Of a stretch of 64,000 bases of DNA, positions 49,483 through 58,999 are shown piece by piece. The DNA is from Xanthobacteraceae bacterium 501b. Lineage in GTDB: Bacteria; Pseudomonadota; Alphaproteobacteria; Rhizobiales; Xanthobacteraceae. Numbering within the stretch: the stretch's first letter is position 1; the number at the start of each line of letters is the position of its first letter. The DNA lies in NCBI GenBank assembly GCA_000378025.1, contig KB899087.1:4459501-4523500 (forward strand), read 5' to 3'. The notes beneath the pieces are model-generated. The model searched no databases and was not told the origin of the DNA. It saw only the letters and a list, made by a program, of their open reading frames with translations. The position numbers and the translations under genes were made by a program.

Positions 49483-50102
49483 TGGGCGAGAGCTTGAGCG
49501 AACAGGAACACGCTGCTGTGGCTGCCGCGATCGCGCAGGCGGAGGCGGCCACGGCGGGCGAGATCCGCGTCGTGGTGCTTACCCGTCCGCTGGTGCGCCA
49601 TCCCTTCTACGGGCTGATGTGGGCGGCACTGCTGGCGCTGGTTCTGCCCTGGCCGCTCGCGCTGCTAACCGCGCTGGACACGCCGGCATTGCTCTCCGTG
49701 CAGGCCTGCGCCTTCATGGCGGCCGGCGCGGTGTTGATCTTCACCCCGCTCGGGGCGCTCACCGTGCCGCGCTTTGCCCGCGAGGAAGCGGGAAGGGCCG
49801 CCGCTATCGACCATTTCCTGGCGCTGGGCATTCACCGGACCAGCGGCCGCACCGGGGTGCTGATCCTGGTGGCGCCGGCCGAGCATCTGGTGGAAGTGGT
49901 CGCCGACGAAGCGATCCACGCCAAGCTGGGGCATGAGGCGTGGGAGAGCGTGTGCGCCGCCGTGCTGGCCGGTGCCCGGCAGGGGCGGCTTGGCGACGGG
50001 CTGGTGGAGGGCGTGGCCGTGGCAGGGCACCTTCTCGCCCAGCATGTGCCGCCCACCGCCGGCGATGCCAACGAATTGCCGGACCGCATGATCGTCATCT
50101 GA
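49482..50102 (+). CDS. Second TPM domain protein
   Basis: A 206-residue protein whose ATG overlaps the previous stop (TGATG). It starts with a short helix (EQEHAAVAAAIAQAEAATAGEIRVVV), which is the start of the TPM fold, has two membrane helices in the middle (about residues 44-66 and 74-92) and continues with HRTSGRTGVLILVAPAEHLVEVVADEAIH, the rest of the fold. The membrane pair inserted within the TPM domain is the pattern of the shorter partner that accompanies LemA and TPM genes. Function unknown. Confidence 0.88.
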   Translation: MGESLSEQEHAAVAAAIAQAEAATAGEIRVVVLTRPLVRHPFYGLMWAALLALVLPWPLALLTALDTPALLSVQACAFMAAGAVLIFTPLGALTVPRFAREEAGRAAAIDHFLALGIHRTSGRTGVLILVAPAEHLVEVVADEAIHAKLGHEAWESVCAAVLAGARQGRLGDGLVEGVAVAGHLLAQHVPPTAGDANELPDRMIVI

Positions 50103-50155
50103 ACGAGACGCCGGGCCAACCCCGGGGCCGCATCTGCCGGCGCGCTGCCGTGCGA

Positions 50156-51253
50156 TCAGCCTTGCGCTGCGCCAATAGTGTCGGCCATCCGCGCGCCCCG
50201 CAGGCCCATCGGCAGCGGATATCCGGTGGTGGTGTCGACGGCGGTCTGATGCTCGATCTCGGCGTTCAACTCCGCGCCCAACAGAAGCACCGACACCGAC
50301 AGCCATATCCACACCATGAAGCCGATCACCGCCCCCAGCGATCCATAGGTCTGCTCATAGGAGGCGAAGTGGCTCACATACCAGGAGAACCCCGCCGAGG
50401 TGGCAAGCCAGAGAAAGGCGGCGACCGCGCTGCCCATGCTCACCCACTTCCACTGCGGCCGCTCCCGGGACGGGCCGAAGCGATAGATGACGGTGATCAG
50501 GAACGCCACGACCACGGCGAGGGCCGGCCATCGGAGCAGCGAAATCAGCCGCTCGGTGCCGCCGGGAATGTCGAGCACGTTCAGCGCGAGCGGCAGCACT
50601 ACCACCGCCGCAAGCGCGATGACCGCGAAGAGCACGGCGGCGAGGGTGAAGCCCAACGTGACCAGCGTGAAGTGGAGAAAGGAGCGCCGCTCCTCCTCCT
50701 CGTAGACGATATTGAGCGCCTCGATCATCGCCTTGGTGGCCGCGTTCGCGCTCCACAGCGCCGCTCCGAGGCTGAACACGAAGCGCCATCCAAGACTGGA
50801 GGTCTCCGTCGCCGTCAGCCGCAGGATCTGGTCGCGCATCACTTCAATCGCACCTGACGGCAGCACCCAGGAAGCCGCCTCAAGCTGTCCCTGAATGGTG
50901 GCGGGGTCGAGGAACAGCCCGTAGAGCGAGATGATGGCCGCAAGGGCGGGGAAGGTGGCAAGAAGCGTATAGAAGGTGACGCCGGCCGAAAGGCCGAGCA
51001 CTCGATTGGCGAAGAACGCCTTGAACGTGCGAAGCACGATATCGCGCCAGCCCCGGCGCGGAATCTGGGTCGGGGTGGCGGCGGCGCGCCCGCGTGCGCC
51101 CTCCAGGTCCGCGGTGGCGTGGCTTGACGTTCGGGGCGCGCCGCCAAAGGACTGGCCCTGGCGCACTGAGCGAATAGCCGCGCTGGCGAGGGCGCCGATC
51201 ACGGCGCCGGTGAGGGCCGCGCTCCATATCGCGCGTCTTTCGCTTGTGCTCAC
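50156..51253 (-). CDS. YihY/BrkB family inner-membrane protein
   Basis: A 365-residue protein with six or more membrane helices. NRVLGLSAGVTFYTLLATFPALAAIISLYG is the family start (shown as the LSAGVTFYTLLATFPAL region), LGWRFVFSLGAALWSANAATKAMIEALNIVYEEEERR carries the YEExExR motif, and FGSLGAVIGFMVWIWLSVSVLLLGAELNAE is the closing block. The first 75 residues form an extra N-terminal region with its own membrane helix. The start is a GTG at 51253 with GGGAGGT at good spacing. BrkB proteins were once called ribonuclease BN by mistake; the function is still unclear. Confidence 0.92.
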   Translation of the reverse strand: MSTSERRAIWSAALTGAVIGALASAAIRSVRQGQSFGGAPRTSSHATADLEGARGRAAATPTQIPRRGWRDIVLRTFKAFFANRVLGLSAGVTFYTLLATFPALAAIISLYGLFLDPATIQGQLEAASWVLPSGAIEVMRDQILRLTATETSSLGWRFVFSLGAALWSANAATKAMIEALNIVYEEEERRSFLHFTLVTLGFTLAAVLFAVIALAAVVVLPLALNVLDIPGGTERLISLLRWPALAVVVAFLITVIYRFGPSRERPQWKWVSMGSAVAAFLWLATSAGFSWYVSHFASYEQTYGSLGAVIGFMVWIWLSVSVLLLGAELNAEIEHQTAVDTTTGYPLPMGLRGARMADTIGAAQG

Positions 51254-51390
51254 GCGTGTACCTCCCTGGCGTCCATCCCGACAACCCGCCACTGGCTAGG
51301 GGCGCGAGACCCGACCATTGCCGTATCGGGTTGCTGATCGAGGGGGCAACGCGACGGAGGAAGTCATGTTCCGCCGAGAGTTGCGCAGGC

Positions 51391-52713
51391 TTAGCCTATC
51401 GACAGATCGCCCCGTCCGATGCCGACATAGGTGAAGCCGCGGCGGATGAGGTCCTCCGGAGGGTAGATGTTGCGCAGATCGACCACGATGGGACTGCGCA
51501 GCTGCGTCTTCAGCCGGTCGAGATCGAGCGCTCGGAAGGCGTCCCATTCGGTGACGATGACGAGCGCATCGGCGCCCTCGGCGCATTCATAGGCGCCGGT
51601 GGCGTAATGGATGCCCTCGGGGAGCACCTTGCGCGCCTCCTCCATGCCGACCGGATCATAGGCGCGAATCTTCACCCCGCGATCGACGAGCAACTGCACG
51701 ATGTTGATGGCCGGGCTGTCGCGCATGTCGTCGGTGTTCGGCTTGAAGGTGAGGCCGAGCACCGCGACGGTGGCCCCGCGTGGCGGCACGCTCAGCGCTT
51801 CCAGCACCCGGCGACCCATCGCGGCCTTACGGGTTTCGTTGACCGTGGTCACGGTTTCGACGAGGCGCAGCGGCGTGCCCGCCTCCTGGGCGGTGCGGGT
51901 CAGGGCCAGCGTGTCCTTGGGAAAGCAGGACCCGCCATAGCCGGGCCCCGCATGGAGGAATTTCGACCCGATGCGGCGGTCGAGACCGATGCCGCGCGCC
52001 ACTTCCTGCACGTCGCCGCCGACCTTCTCGCACAGGTCCGCCATCTCGTTGATGAAGGTGATCTTCACCGCGAGAAAGGCGTTGCTGGCGTATTTGATCA
52101 GCTCGGCATTGGCGCGATCGGTGAACAGAACCGGCGCGGTGTTCAACGAGAGCGGACGGTAGAGCGCCGCCATAACTTCGCGGGCACGCGGATCGGCGGT
52201 GCCGACGACGATGCGGTCGGGGCGCTTGAAATCCTCGATCGCTGCGCCCTCGCGCAGGAATTCGGGATTGGAGACCACGGCGATATCCGCGCCGGGCGCT
52301 TCCTCGCGGATGATCTGCTCGAGATCGGCGCCGGTGCCGACCGGCACGGTCGACTTGGTGACAACGACGGTGAAGCCCTTGACGGCGCGGGCAATCTCGC
52401 GGGCGGCGGCGTGGACATAGGACAGGTCGGCATGGCCATCGCCCCGGCGCGAGGGCGTGCCCACCGCGATGAACACCACTTCAGCGCCCGCGACCGCTTC
52501 CGCGAGGTCGGTGGTGAAGTGGAGCCTTCCGCCGGCCACGTTGCGGGCGACGAGATCGTCCAGGCCGGGCTCGAAGATCGGCATGATGCCGGCCTTCAGC
52601 CGCTCGATCTTGGAGAGGTCGGTGTCGACGCAGGTGACGTCGTGGCCGAAGTCGGAAAAGCAGGTGCCAGAGACCAGGCCGACATAGCCTGTACCGATCA
52701 TCGCGACGCGCAT
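51391..52713 (-). CDS. ugd: UDP-glucose 6-dehydrogenase
   Basis: A 440-residue enzyme oxidising UDP-glucose twice to UDP-glucuronate for surface polysaccharide. The NAD site is MIGTGYVGLVSG, the catalytic Cys is in GYGGSCFPKDT, and the SNPEFLREGAAI and TFKPNTDDMRDSPA motifs are typical. The ATG at 52713 is the canonical N-terminus; the longer in-frame start lacks similarity. It is not next to other polysaccharide genes. The 365-bp upstream gap to the siderophore locus is the AT-rich region described separately. Confidence 0.95.
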   Translation of the reverse strand: MRVAMIGTGYVGLVSGTCFSDFGHDVTCVDTDLSKIERLKAGIMPIFEPGLDDLVARNVAGGRLHFTTDLAEAVAGAEVVFIAVGTPSRRGDGHADLSYVHAAAREIARAVKGFTVVVTKSTVPVGTGADLEQIIREEAPGADIAVVSNPEFLREGAAIEDFKRPDRIVVGTADPRAREVMAALYRPLSLNTAPVLFTDRANAELIKYASNAFLAVKITFINEMADLCEKVGGDVQEVARGIGLDRRIGSKFLHAGPGYGGSCFPKDTLALTRTAQEAGTPLRLVETVTTVNETRKAAMGRRVLEALSVPPRGATVAVLGLTFKPNTDDMRDSPAINIVQLLVDRGVKIRAYDPVGMEEARKVLPEGIHYATGAYECAEGADALVIVTEWDAFRALDLDRLKTQLRSPIVVDLRNIYPPEDLIRRGFTYVGIGRGDLSIG

Positions 52714-52955
52714 GGGTGCTCTCAATCCGGTTGGCGGCGGGCTCCTGCCGCCTGTCAGGAGCCTTCTACCCCTTTCGCCAACAGTGCCACTCTTTCGAGA
52801 GGCATCGCGGCTCGTGGTTTCAGGGGAAAGAAGATTGCCAGCTTTCTGCGTCGCCTGGACGACACCGGACCGCCAGGTGGCCGCGCCGGCCACGGCGTTG
52901 TGATGACGCGACGGCAAGACAAGGCGTCTTGCCGTAAGTAAAATACTTTCACTGA

Positions 52956-52976
52956 TCTAATTGAGTGGAAATTAGA
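52956..52976. promoter_or_regulatory. Inverted repeat in AT-rich region upstream of the siderophore locus
   Basis: TCTAATT at 52956-52962 and AATTAGA at 52970-52976 are perfect inverted heptamers with a seven-base spacer. They lie in the 52935-53030 stretch, which is far richer in A and T than anything else in the window. The rest of the 52714-53078 gap holds no gene I can support. An iron regulator (Irr, RirA or Fur/Mur type) is the natural candidate, but the sequence does not match a consensus exactly. Confidence 0.45.
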
Positions 52977-52991
52977 CTAATTAAAAACAAG

Positions 52992-53004
52992 CAATTACAA
53001 ATTG
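52992..53004. promoter_or_regulatory. Second small inverted repeat in the AT-rich region
   Basis: CAATT at 52992-52996 and AATTG at 53000-53004 are separated by ACA. It sits just upstream of the candidate -35 box at 53010 and could be a second operator half or part of a larger site with 52956-52976. Confidence 0.35.
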
Positions 53005-53009
53005 TTTAG

Positions 53010-53039
53010 TTGACAGATGTGGTGTTGTGGGGGGATTAG
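53010..53039 (+). promoter_or_regulatory. Candidate sigma-70 promoter of the siderophore locus
   Basis: TTGACA at 53010-53015 is a consensus -35 box; GATTAG at 53034-53039 is a poor -10 box at 18-bp spacing. Transcription would start about 35 bp before the ATG at 53079. Confidence 0.35.
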
Positions 53040-53078
53040 GCTCGCATCAATAGCGTTCACCGCTGGTATTTTTCGCTC

Positions 53079-54215
53079 ATGTTTTCCCGCAACCGCGCCA
53101 AGACCGACGCTGCGCGCCGCCTATGGATGGGGTGGCGGGCGGCGCTGGCATTTGTCTTTCTGGCCCTGACGGTTCCGGCGCAGGCGCAGATTACGCTGAA
53201 GGACGTGACCGGGCGCGAGGTGACGTTGGCGGCGCCGGCCACGCGGCTGCTGATCGACGACGGCCGCTTTCTCATCGCCTTGGCGCTCATCCACCGTGAC
53301 CCGGTAAGCGTGCTGGCCGCATGGCCGCGCGACATCAACCGGATCGGCACGCGCACGTATGACGCGTACCGGGCGACGTTCCCGGCCATCGACACGCTCG
53401 CCAAGGTGGCGAGTTCGGCTGGCGCCGTCTCGGTGGAGCAGGTGGTGGCGGCGCGGCCCGATCTCGCCGTGTTCTCACTCGGCAGCCAGCCCTCGCCGGA
53501 GGAGCGGGCGCGCATCGAGGCGGCGGGCATTCCGGTCGTGGTGATCGACTTCTTCAACCATCCGCTGACGCATATGGAGCCGAGCCTGCTCCTGCTCGGG
53601 ACGGCCACCGGCGCTTCCGCTAAGGCCCAGGAGTTTCTCGCCTTCCGCCGCAGCCATCTCGACGCCGTGCGCGGCCGGCTCGCCGGGCTGACTGAGAGTG
53701 AGCGTCCGCGCGTATTTCTCGAACCGCATGCGGCGATGACGACGGATTGCTGCAACTCGCCTGGCCGCGGCAATGTCGGCGACATCATCGAGGCGGTGGG
53801 CGGCATCAATATCGGCGCGGTGGTGATCCCGCGCGCCTTCGGCAAGCTCAACCTCGAATATGTCATCGCCCAGGACCCGCAGGTCTATATCGCCACCGGC
53901 GGCAGCCACATGGAAAGTACAGCCGGGCTGCTCATCGGTCCGGAATACAGCGCCGACAAGGCGCGCGAGACGCTGGCCCGTGTCGTCGCCCGGCCGGGGT
54001 TCTCCGGCTTCGCCGCCGTGCGCGACCACCGCGTCCACGGTCTCTCGCACCAGATGCTGAATTCGCCGCTCGACCTGTTCACGGTGGAGATCCTCGCCAA
54101 GTGGATCCATCCCGGACGCTTCGCGACGCTCGATGTCGAGCGCACGGTGGCGCAGGTGAATGAGCGCTTTCTCACCGTGCCGGTCGAGGGACCCAATTGG
54201 ATCAGTCTCGACTGA
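53079..54215 (+). CDS. Periplasmic iron-siderophore-type ABC substrate-binding protein
   Basis: A 378-residue protein with a signal peptide (hydrophobic stretch about 20-36, cleavage near AQAQ) and a class III (TroA/FepB-like) binding fold: VTLAAPATRLLIDDGRF at the start, DLAVFSLGS and a long central helix, then the C-terminal lobe. The N-terminal DVTGREVTL is the classic start of iron-siderophore binding proteins. EPHAAMTTDCCNSPGRGNVGDIIEAVGG is an unusual Cys-Cys segment. It leads the locus, so the natural ligand is the ferric catecholate made by the genes downstream. No permease or ATPase for it is in the window. Confidence 0.9.
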   Translation: MFSRNRAKTDAARRLWMGWRAALAFVFLALTVPAQAQITLKDVTGREVTLAAPATRLLIDDGRFLIALALIHRDPVSVLAAWPRDINRIGTRTYDAYRATFPAIDTLAKVASSAGAVSVEQVVAARPDLAVFSLGSQPSPEERARIEAAGIPVVVIDFFNHPLTHMEPSLLLLGTATGASAKAQEFLAFRRSHLDAVRGRLAGLTESERPRVFLEPHAAMTTDCCNSPGRGNVGDIIEAVGGINIGAVVIPRAFGKLNLEYVIAQDPQVYIATGGSHMESTAGLLIGPEYSADKARETLARVVARPGFSGFAAVRDHRVHGLSHQMLNSPLDLFTVEILAKWIHPGRFATLDVERTVAQVNERFLTVPVEGPNWISLD

Positions 54216-54279
54216 CGGGGACGCCCGCCGGGGGCGGCCCTGTCGCGGATATCCCGACATCACTCAACGGAGACACGTC

Positions 54280-55443
54280 ATGCCGATCGACGCGACCTTT
54301 GCCCGGCCCTGCCTGCGATCCCTTGCGCGGCTCACCCTTGCCTCGGTGGCGCTGGTCGGCCTTGCCGGGGCGGCGCTGGCCGATCCCGAATTCGTCAAAA
54401 CGGTGAAGCCGGGTGCGGGACTGTACGAACTGGTGTTCAGCGCGCCGATGAACCGTGTCTATGTTGCCGCCGCTGGCGCCCGAGGGGCCACCGAGACCTT
54501 CATCTACGCGCTCGACCCGGCGACGCTGGAGACGAAGGAAACCATCGCGCTCGGCAACGACCCGGTGTTCGGCCTCGGCATCGATAACAAGACGAAGACG
54601 CTCTACGGCACGCAGACCCGCGACGGCTCGCTCGCGGTGGTCGATCTCCCCACTGGTAAGGTGGTCGCCAAGCTCGCCAAGGGCGAGAAGGCGCATGTGC
54701 GCGAGGTTGCCGTCGACGAGGCGGCCAACCGTGCCTATGTCACCGTGACCGGCCGGCGCGACACGCTGTCCTCGGTGTGGATCGTCGACGGCGCCAAAAA
54801 GGAAATCGTCGACACGATCGACAATCTGCCGGGTTCGGTGACCGGCATCGCGCTCGACGCCAAGGGCCAGCGCCTGTTCCTCTCCGCCATGGAGAGCAAC
54901 GAGGTGCATGTCGTCGACCTCGCCAGCAAGAAGGTCACGAGCTTCCCTTCGGGCGGCGAGGGGGCGATCAACCTCGCCTATGATGCCTCCGGCGACCAGG
55001 TGTTCGTCGCCCATCAGGGCTCGGGCGAGGTCGTCGCGCTCGACGCAGAGGACGGCAAGGTCATCAAGAAGATCCCGACCGGCGCGGGCGCGCTCAGCCT
55101 CGCCATCGATCCGCAGCGCAGCCTGCTCTATGTCACCAACCGGCAGGCCGGCTTCACTTCGCTCATTGACACCAAGACGCTGGAGCCGGTCGCCAACATC
55201 GTCACTGGTTCGATGCCGCAGACCGTGGCGGTCGATGTCGCCACCGGCAATGCGTATGTCTCCAACAAGCTAAAGACCGCCGGCCGTCCGCGCCCTGCCG
55301 CGCCGCCGGCTGGAGCCGCCGCGCCGGGTGCCCAGCCTGCAGCCGCCCAGCCGGCCGTCGCGAATGCCGGCGAGGCCCCCCGCCCCCGCCCGGTGCCGAT
55401 GGTCGACCCCTACGGCGACACCGTCACCCTGATCAAGCCTTGA
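54280..55443 (+). CDS. YncE-like beta-propeller protein
   Basis: A 387-residue protein with a signal peptide (about 1-30, ending ALAD) and a seven-bladed beta-propeller of the YncE/YVTN type: repeated units such as GLYELVFSAPMNRVYVAAAG, DPVFGLGIDNKTKTLYGTQ, NLAYDASGDQVFVAHQG and LSLAIDPQRSLLYVTNRQ. An Ala/Pro-rich insertion (about 333-368) precedes the last strand. E. coli YncE is derepressed by iron starvation and under Fur control, so its place in an iron-uptake locus makes sense. It begins 64 bp after the binding-protein gene. Confidence 0.88.
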   Translation: MPIDATFARPCLRSLARLTLASVALVGLAGAALADPEFVKTVKPGAGLYELVFSAPMNRVYVAAAGARGATETFIYALDPATLETKETIALGNDPVFGLGIDNKTKTLYGTQTRDGSLAVVDLPTGKVVAKLAKGEKAHVREVAVDEAANRAYVTVTGRRDTLSSVWIVDGAKKEIVDTIDNLPGSVTGIALDAKGQRLFLSAMESNEVHVVDLASKKVTSFPSGGEGAINLAYDASGDQVFVAHQGSGEVVALDAEDGKVIKKIPTGAGALSLAIDPQRSLLYVTNRQAGFTSLIDTKTLEPVANIVTGSMPQTVAVDVATGNAYVSNKLKTAGRPRPAAPPAGAAAPGAQPAAAQPAVANAGEAPRPRPVPMVDPYGDTVTLIKP

Positions 55444-55468
55444 TCGCCCGCGCCGGAGCCATGCCATC

Positions 55469-56734
55469 ATGACGGCTTCCCACGGAGCGATGCGTCGTCG
55501 TGCGGGTGCGGCGCGGATGGATGCGTTCGAGGCCGCGCCGGCAGAAAGCGCCGACGGGATCTCGGCATCGCTCTCCACCGTGCCCGACATGCCGTTCGTG
55601 CTCGCGTCCACCGGGGAGACCCTGGTGGCGCGGGGCATGCTCGCATCCGTCGCCGAGGGGCCGGAGCCTCTGGGCGCCCGGGTGCGCCGGCTCCTGGCGG
55701 AAGCGGAGGGGCCCGATCTCGTGGTCGGCGCGCTGCCTTTCGCGGCGCAGGGTCCGGCGCATCTCTATCGGCCGGCGGAGCTGTCGCGAGGTGCCGAACG
55801 CTCGGGTTTCGCCTCTTCCTTCCCACGGCCGGGCCGGGGTGAAAGCCTTCGCCCGGCCCGTTGGCAGGTGACGCCGGAGCCGACGCTTGCCGCCTATGAG
55901 GCCGCCGTCGCCGCAGCGCTGGCGCGGATGGCACAGGGCGGGGAGGGGCTGCGCAAGATCGTGCTTTCGCGCAGCCTGAAGATCATCGCTGACCGGCCGA
56001 TCGATGCGGCCGCCCTGCTGCACGTCCTGGCGCAGGATGTGAGCGTCAGTGCCTTCTGTGTGCCGCTGCCGAGCGCCGGTGCGCCTCGTGTCCTGGTGGG
56101 CGCGACGCCGGAACTTCTGGTGTCGAAGCGCGGCCGCGACATCACCTCACACCCGCTCGCCGGCTCGTCCCGCCGGGCCCGCGATGTCTCGGTCGACCGT
56201 GCGGCGGCGCAGGCGCTGCTCGGCTCGGAGAAGGACCGGCGCGAACACCGGGAGGTGGTCGAGGCCATTCTCGACCAGCTGGCGCCCCATTGTGAGGCGC
56301 TTGCCGCTCCGGGCGAGCCGGAGCTGAACTCAACCGCCAGCATGTGGCATCTGGGCACGCGGATCGATGGCCGCCTGCGCGATGACACGCTTTCCGCGCT
56401 GGACCTTGCTCTGCTGCTGCATCCGACTCCCGCCGTCTGCGGCACGCCGAGGGCGGCAGCGGCGTGGGCCATCGCCGAGCTGGAAGGCTATGAGCGCGGC
56501 TTCTACGCCGGAGCGGTCGGCTGGTGCGAGGCGTCCGGCGATGGCGACTGGCATGTCGCCATTCGCTGCGCCGAGCTTTCCGGATGCGAGGCACGGCTTT
56601 CTGCCGGCGCTGGCATCGTCGCCGGTTCCGATCCGGCGGCGGAGGGCGAGGAGACCTCGGCCAAGTTCGCCGCCCTGCTCACCGCGCTCGGCATCGACGA
56701 GAACGGCATCCCGCTGGCAGAGGATCGTGCATGA
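55469..56734 (+). CDS. entC: Isochorismate synthase
   Basis: A 421-residue chorismate-utilising enzyme converting chorismate to isochorismate, first step to 2,3-dihydroxybenzoate. Family motifs include [62 protein letters not shown] and [16 protein letters not shown], ending [17 protein letters not shown]. These are the EntC/DhbC signatures, not the menaquinone MenF or salicylate types. Several ATGs lie in the first 40 residues, so the true start may be internal. Its stop overlaps the entE start (ATGA). Confidence 0.94.
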   Translation: MTASHGAMRRRAGAARMDAFEAAPAESADGISASLSTVPDMPFVLASTGETLVARGMLASVAEGPEPLGARVRRLLAEAEGPDLVVGALPFAAQGPAHLYRPAELSRGAERSGFASSFPRPGRGESLRPARWQVTPEPTLAAYEAAVAAALARMAQGGEGLRKIVLSRSLKIIADRPIDAAALLHVLAQDVSVSAFCVPLPSAGAPRVLVGATPELLVSKRGRDITSHPLAGSSRRARDVSVDRAAAQALLGSEKDRREHREVVEAILDQLAPHCEALAAPGEPELNSTASMWHLGTRIDGRLRDDTLSALDLALLLHPTPAVCGTPRAAAAWAIAELEGYERGFYAGAVGWCEASGDGDWHVAIRCAELSGCEARLSAGAGIVAGSDPAAEGEETSAKFAALLTALGIDENGIPLAEDRA

Positions 56735-58356
56735 CGCCGGTGCAGCAGGTCTGGCCGGCGGAGTTCGCCGCCCGCTACCGCGACAAGGGCTATTGGCGGG
56801 GCGAGACCTTCACGTCCTTCCTGCGGGCGCGGGTGACGGAAATGCCGGACCGTCTCGCTGTCGTGGGGGGCGAGCAGCGCTGGAGCTTTGCCGAGCTGGA
56901 AGCGCGGGCCGAGGCCATTGCCCGGGGCCTGCTGGCGCTCGGGCTGCAGCCGGGCGACCGGGTGGTGGTGCAACTGCCCAATATCGCTGAATTTCTCTCC
57001 GTCGTGTTCGGCATGTTCCGCGCCCGGCTGGTCCCGGTCTATGCGCTGCCGGCGCATCGCAGCGTCGAGATCGTCCACTTCGCCCGCACTGCCGAGGCGC
57101 GCGGCTACATCATCGCCGACCGCCATGAGGGCTTCGACTACCGGGCGCTGGCGGACGAGGTGCTTGGCGAGGTGCCGGAGCTCGCCCATGTCGTGGTGGT
57201 GGGCGAGGCCGGGCCGTTCACCGCGCTCGACGCGCTGCCGGATGGCGGTGCGGTCGCGCTGCCGGAGGACGCCGACCCGTCCGAGGTCGCCTTCCTGCAG
57301 ATTTCCGGCGGATCGACGGGCCTTTCCAAGCTCATTCCGCGCACCCATGACGACTATACCTACTCCTTCCGCGCCAGCGCCGAGATCTGCGGTCTCAACC
57401 CGGAGAGCGTCTATCTCGCGGCGTTGCCGGTGGCGCATAATTTCCCGATGAGTTCGCCCGGCGTATTCGGTGCGCTTTATGCGGGGGCGCGCGTGGTGCT
57501 TGCCTCCTCGCCAAGCCCGGAAGCGGCCTTCCCGCTGATCGCCCGCGAGGGCGTAACCATTACCGGTCTGGTGCCGCCGCTGGCGCTGCTGTGGCTGCAG
57601 GCGGCGCCGACCACGCCGCACGACCTATCCTCGCTTCAGGTGCTGCAGGTCGGCGGGGCGAAGTTCCTTGCCGAATCCGCCCGCCGGGTGCGGCCCGTGC
57701 TCGGCTGCACCTTGCAGCAGGTGTTCGGCATGGCCGAGGGGCTGGTGAACTACACCCGCCTCGACGACGCGGAGGAGATCATTGTCACGACGCAGGGCCG
57801 GCCGATCAGCCCGGATGACGAGGTACTGATCCTCGACGATGCGGGCTACCCCTTGCCGGAGGGTGAGGCCGGCAACCTGCTGACGCGCGGGCCCTACACG
57901 ATCCGCGCCTATCACAACAATGTCGGCGCCAATGCCCGCGCCTTCACACAGGACGGCTTCTACCGCACCGGCGATGTGGTGAAGCGCCTGCCGGACGGCT
58001 CTCTCGTCGTGCAGGGCCGGGCGGGCGACCACATCAACCGTGCCGGCGAGAAGATTTCCGCCGAGGAGATCGAGGACCATCTGCTCGGCCACCCGAGCGT
58101 GTTCGACGCCGCCGTGGTGTCGCTGCCGGACGATTTCCTCGGCGAGCGCTCCTGCGCCTTCATCATCGCGCAAGGCGAGAAGCCGAAGGCAGCCGCGCTG
58201 AAGGCATGGATGCGCGGGCGCGGCCTCGCCGACTTCAAGGTGCCGGACCAGATCGTCTTCGTCGACGGCTTCGAGACCACGGCGGTCGGCAAGATTTCGC
58301 GCAAGGAACTGCGCGCCAGCCTGCGCCGGCGCTTCCTCGCACAGGCGGAGGGCTGA
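56731..58356 (+). CDS. entE: 2,3-dihydroxybenzoate-AMP ligase
   Basis: A 541-residue adenylating enzyme that activates 2,3-dihydroxybenzoate and loads it on the aryl carrier protein. The acyl-adenylate motifs are [33 protein letters not shown] and the C-terminal [29 protein letters not shown] is specific for the 2,3-DHB/salicylate ligases (EntE, DhbE, YbtE). It is translationally coupled to entC and is followed by the isochorismatase gene after 1 bp. Confidence 0.95.
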   Translation: MTPVQQVWPAEFAARYRDKGYWRGETFTSFLRARVTEMPDRLAVVGGEQRWSFAELEARAEAIARGLLALGLQPGDRVVVQLPNIAEFLSVVFGMFRARLVPVYALPAHRSVEIVHFARTAEARGYIIADRHEGFDYRALADEVLGEVPELAHVVVVGEAGPFTALDALPDGGAVALPEDADPSEVAFLQISGGSTGLSKLIPRTHDDYTYSFRASAEICGLNPESVYLAALPVAHNFPMSSPGVFGALYAGARVVLASSPSPEAAFPLIAREGVTITGLVPPLALLWLQAAPTTPHDLSSLQVLQVGGAKFLAESARRVRPVLGCTLQQVFGMAEGLVNYTRLDDAEEIIVTTQGRPISPDDEVLILDDAGYPLPEGEAGNLLTRGPYTIRAYHNNVGANARAFTQDGFYRTGDVVKRLPDGSLVVQGRAGDHINRAGEKISAEEIEDHLLGHPSVFDAAVVSLPDDFLGERSCAFIIAQGEKPKAAALKAWMRGRGLADFKVPDQIVFVDGFETTAVGKISRKELRASLRRRFLAQAEG

Positions 58357-58357
58357 C

Positions 58358-58999
58358 ATGAGCGCGAAGGGCTTGCCGACGATTCCTCCCTATGCGCTGC
58401 CGCGCGCCGAGGAACTGCCCACGCCCCGCGCGCCGTGGAGGCTGGAGCGCGACCGGGCGGCGCTGCTGATCCACGACATGCAGAACTATTTCCTGCGGCC
58501 CTTCACTCTTGGTGCCGACCCACTCGCCACCGTCGTCGCCAACATCGCCGCGCTGGCGCAGGCGGCGCGCAAGGCGGGCGTGCCAGTGTTCTACACTGCG
58601 CAGGAGGGCGAGCAGGACCGGCGCGACCGGGGCTTGCAGGCCGACCTCTGGGGGCCGGGCATGAGCGCCTCGCCGACGCACCAGCCGATCCTCGCCGCGC
58701 TTACCCCGCAGCCGGGCGATTTCACGCTGGTGAAGCACCGCTACAGCGCCTTCCAGCGCTCCAACCTCGAGACGCTGCTGCGCGCGCGCGGCCGCGACCA
58801 GCTCATCATCACAGGCGTCTACGCCCATATCGGATGCACGCTGACCGCGGCGGATGCCTTCATGCGCGATATCGAGCCCTTCATGGCCGCCGATGCGCTG
58901 GCGGATTTCTCCCGCGCCAAGCACGACCTCGCGCTGGCCTATGTCGCGGATGTGTGTGGCGTGCCGTTGACCACCGCGCAAATCCTGGAGGTGCTGTGA
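58358..58999 (+). CDS. entB: Isochorismatase (EntB N-terminal part only)
   Basis: A 213-residue isochorismatase that makes 2,3-dihydro-2,3-dihydroxybenzoate. ALLIHDMQNYFLRPF with Asp40, VKHRYSAFQRSNLETLLR with Lys126 and TGVYAHIGCTLTAADAFMRDI with Cys160 are the catalytic regions of EntB/DhbB. In E. coli and Bacillus the protein continues into an aryl carrier domain; here it stops at residue 213, and that domain is a separate gene overlapping by one base. Confidence 0.94.
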   Translation: MSAKGLPTIPPYALPRAEELPTPRAPWRLERDRAALLIHDMQNYFLRPFTLGADPLATVVANIAALAQAARKAGVPVFYTAQEGEQDRRDRGLQADLWGPGMSASPTHQPILAALTPQPGDFTLVKHRYSAFQRSNLETLLRARGRDQLIITGVYAHIGCTLTAADAFMRDIEPFMAADALADFSRAKHDLALAYVADVCGVPLTTAQILEVL

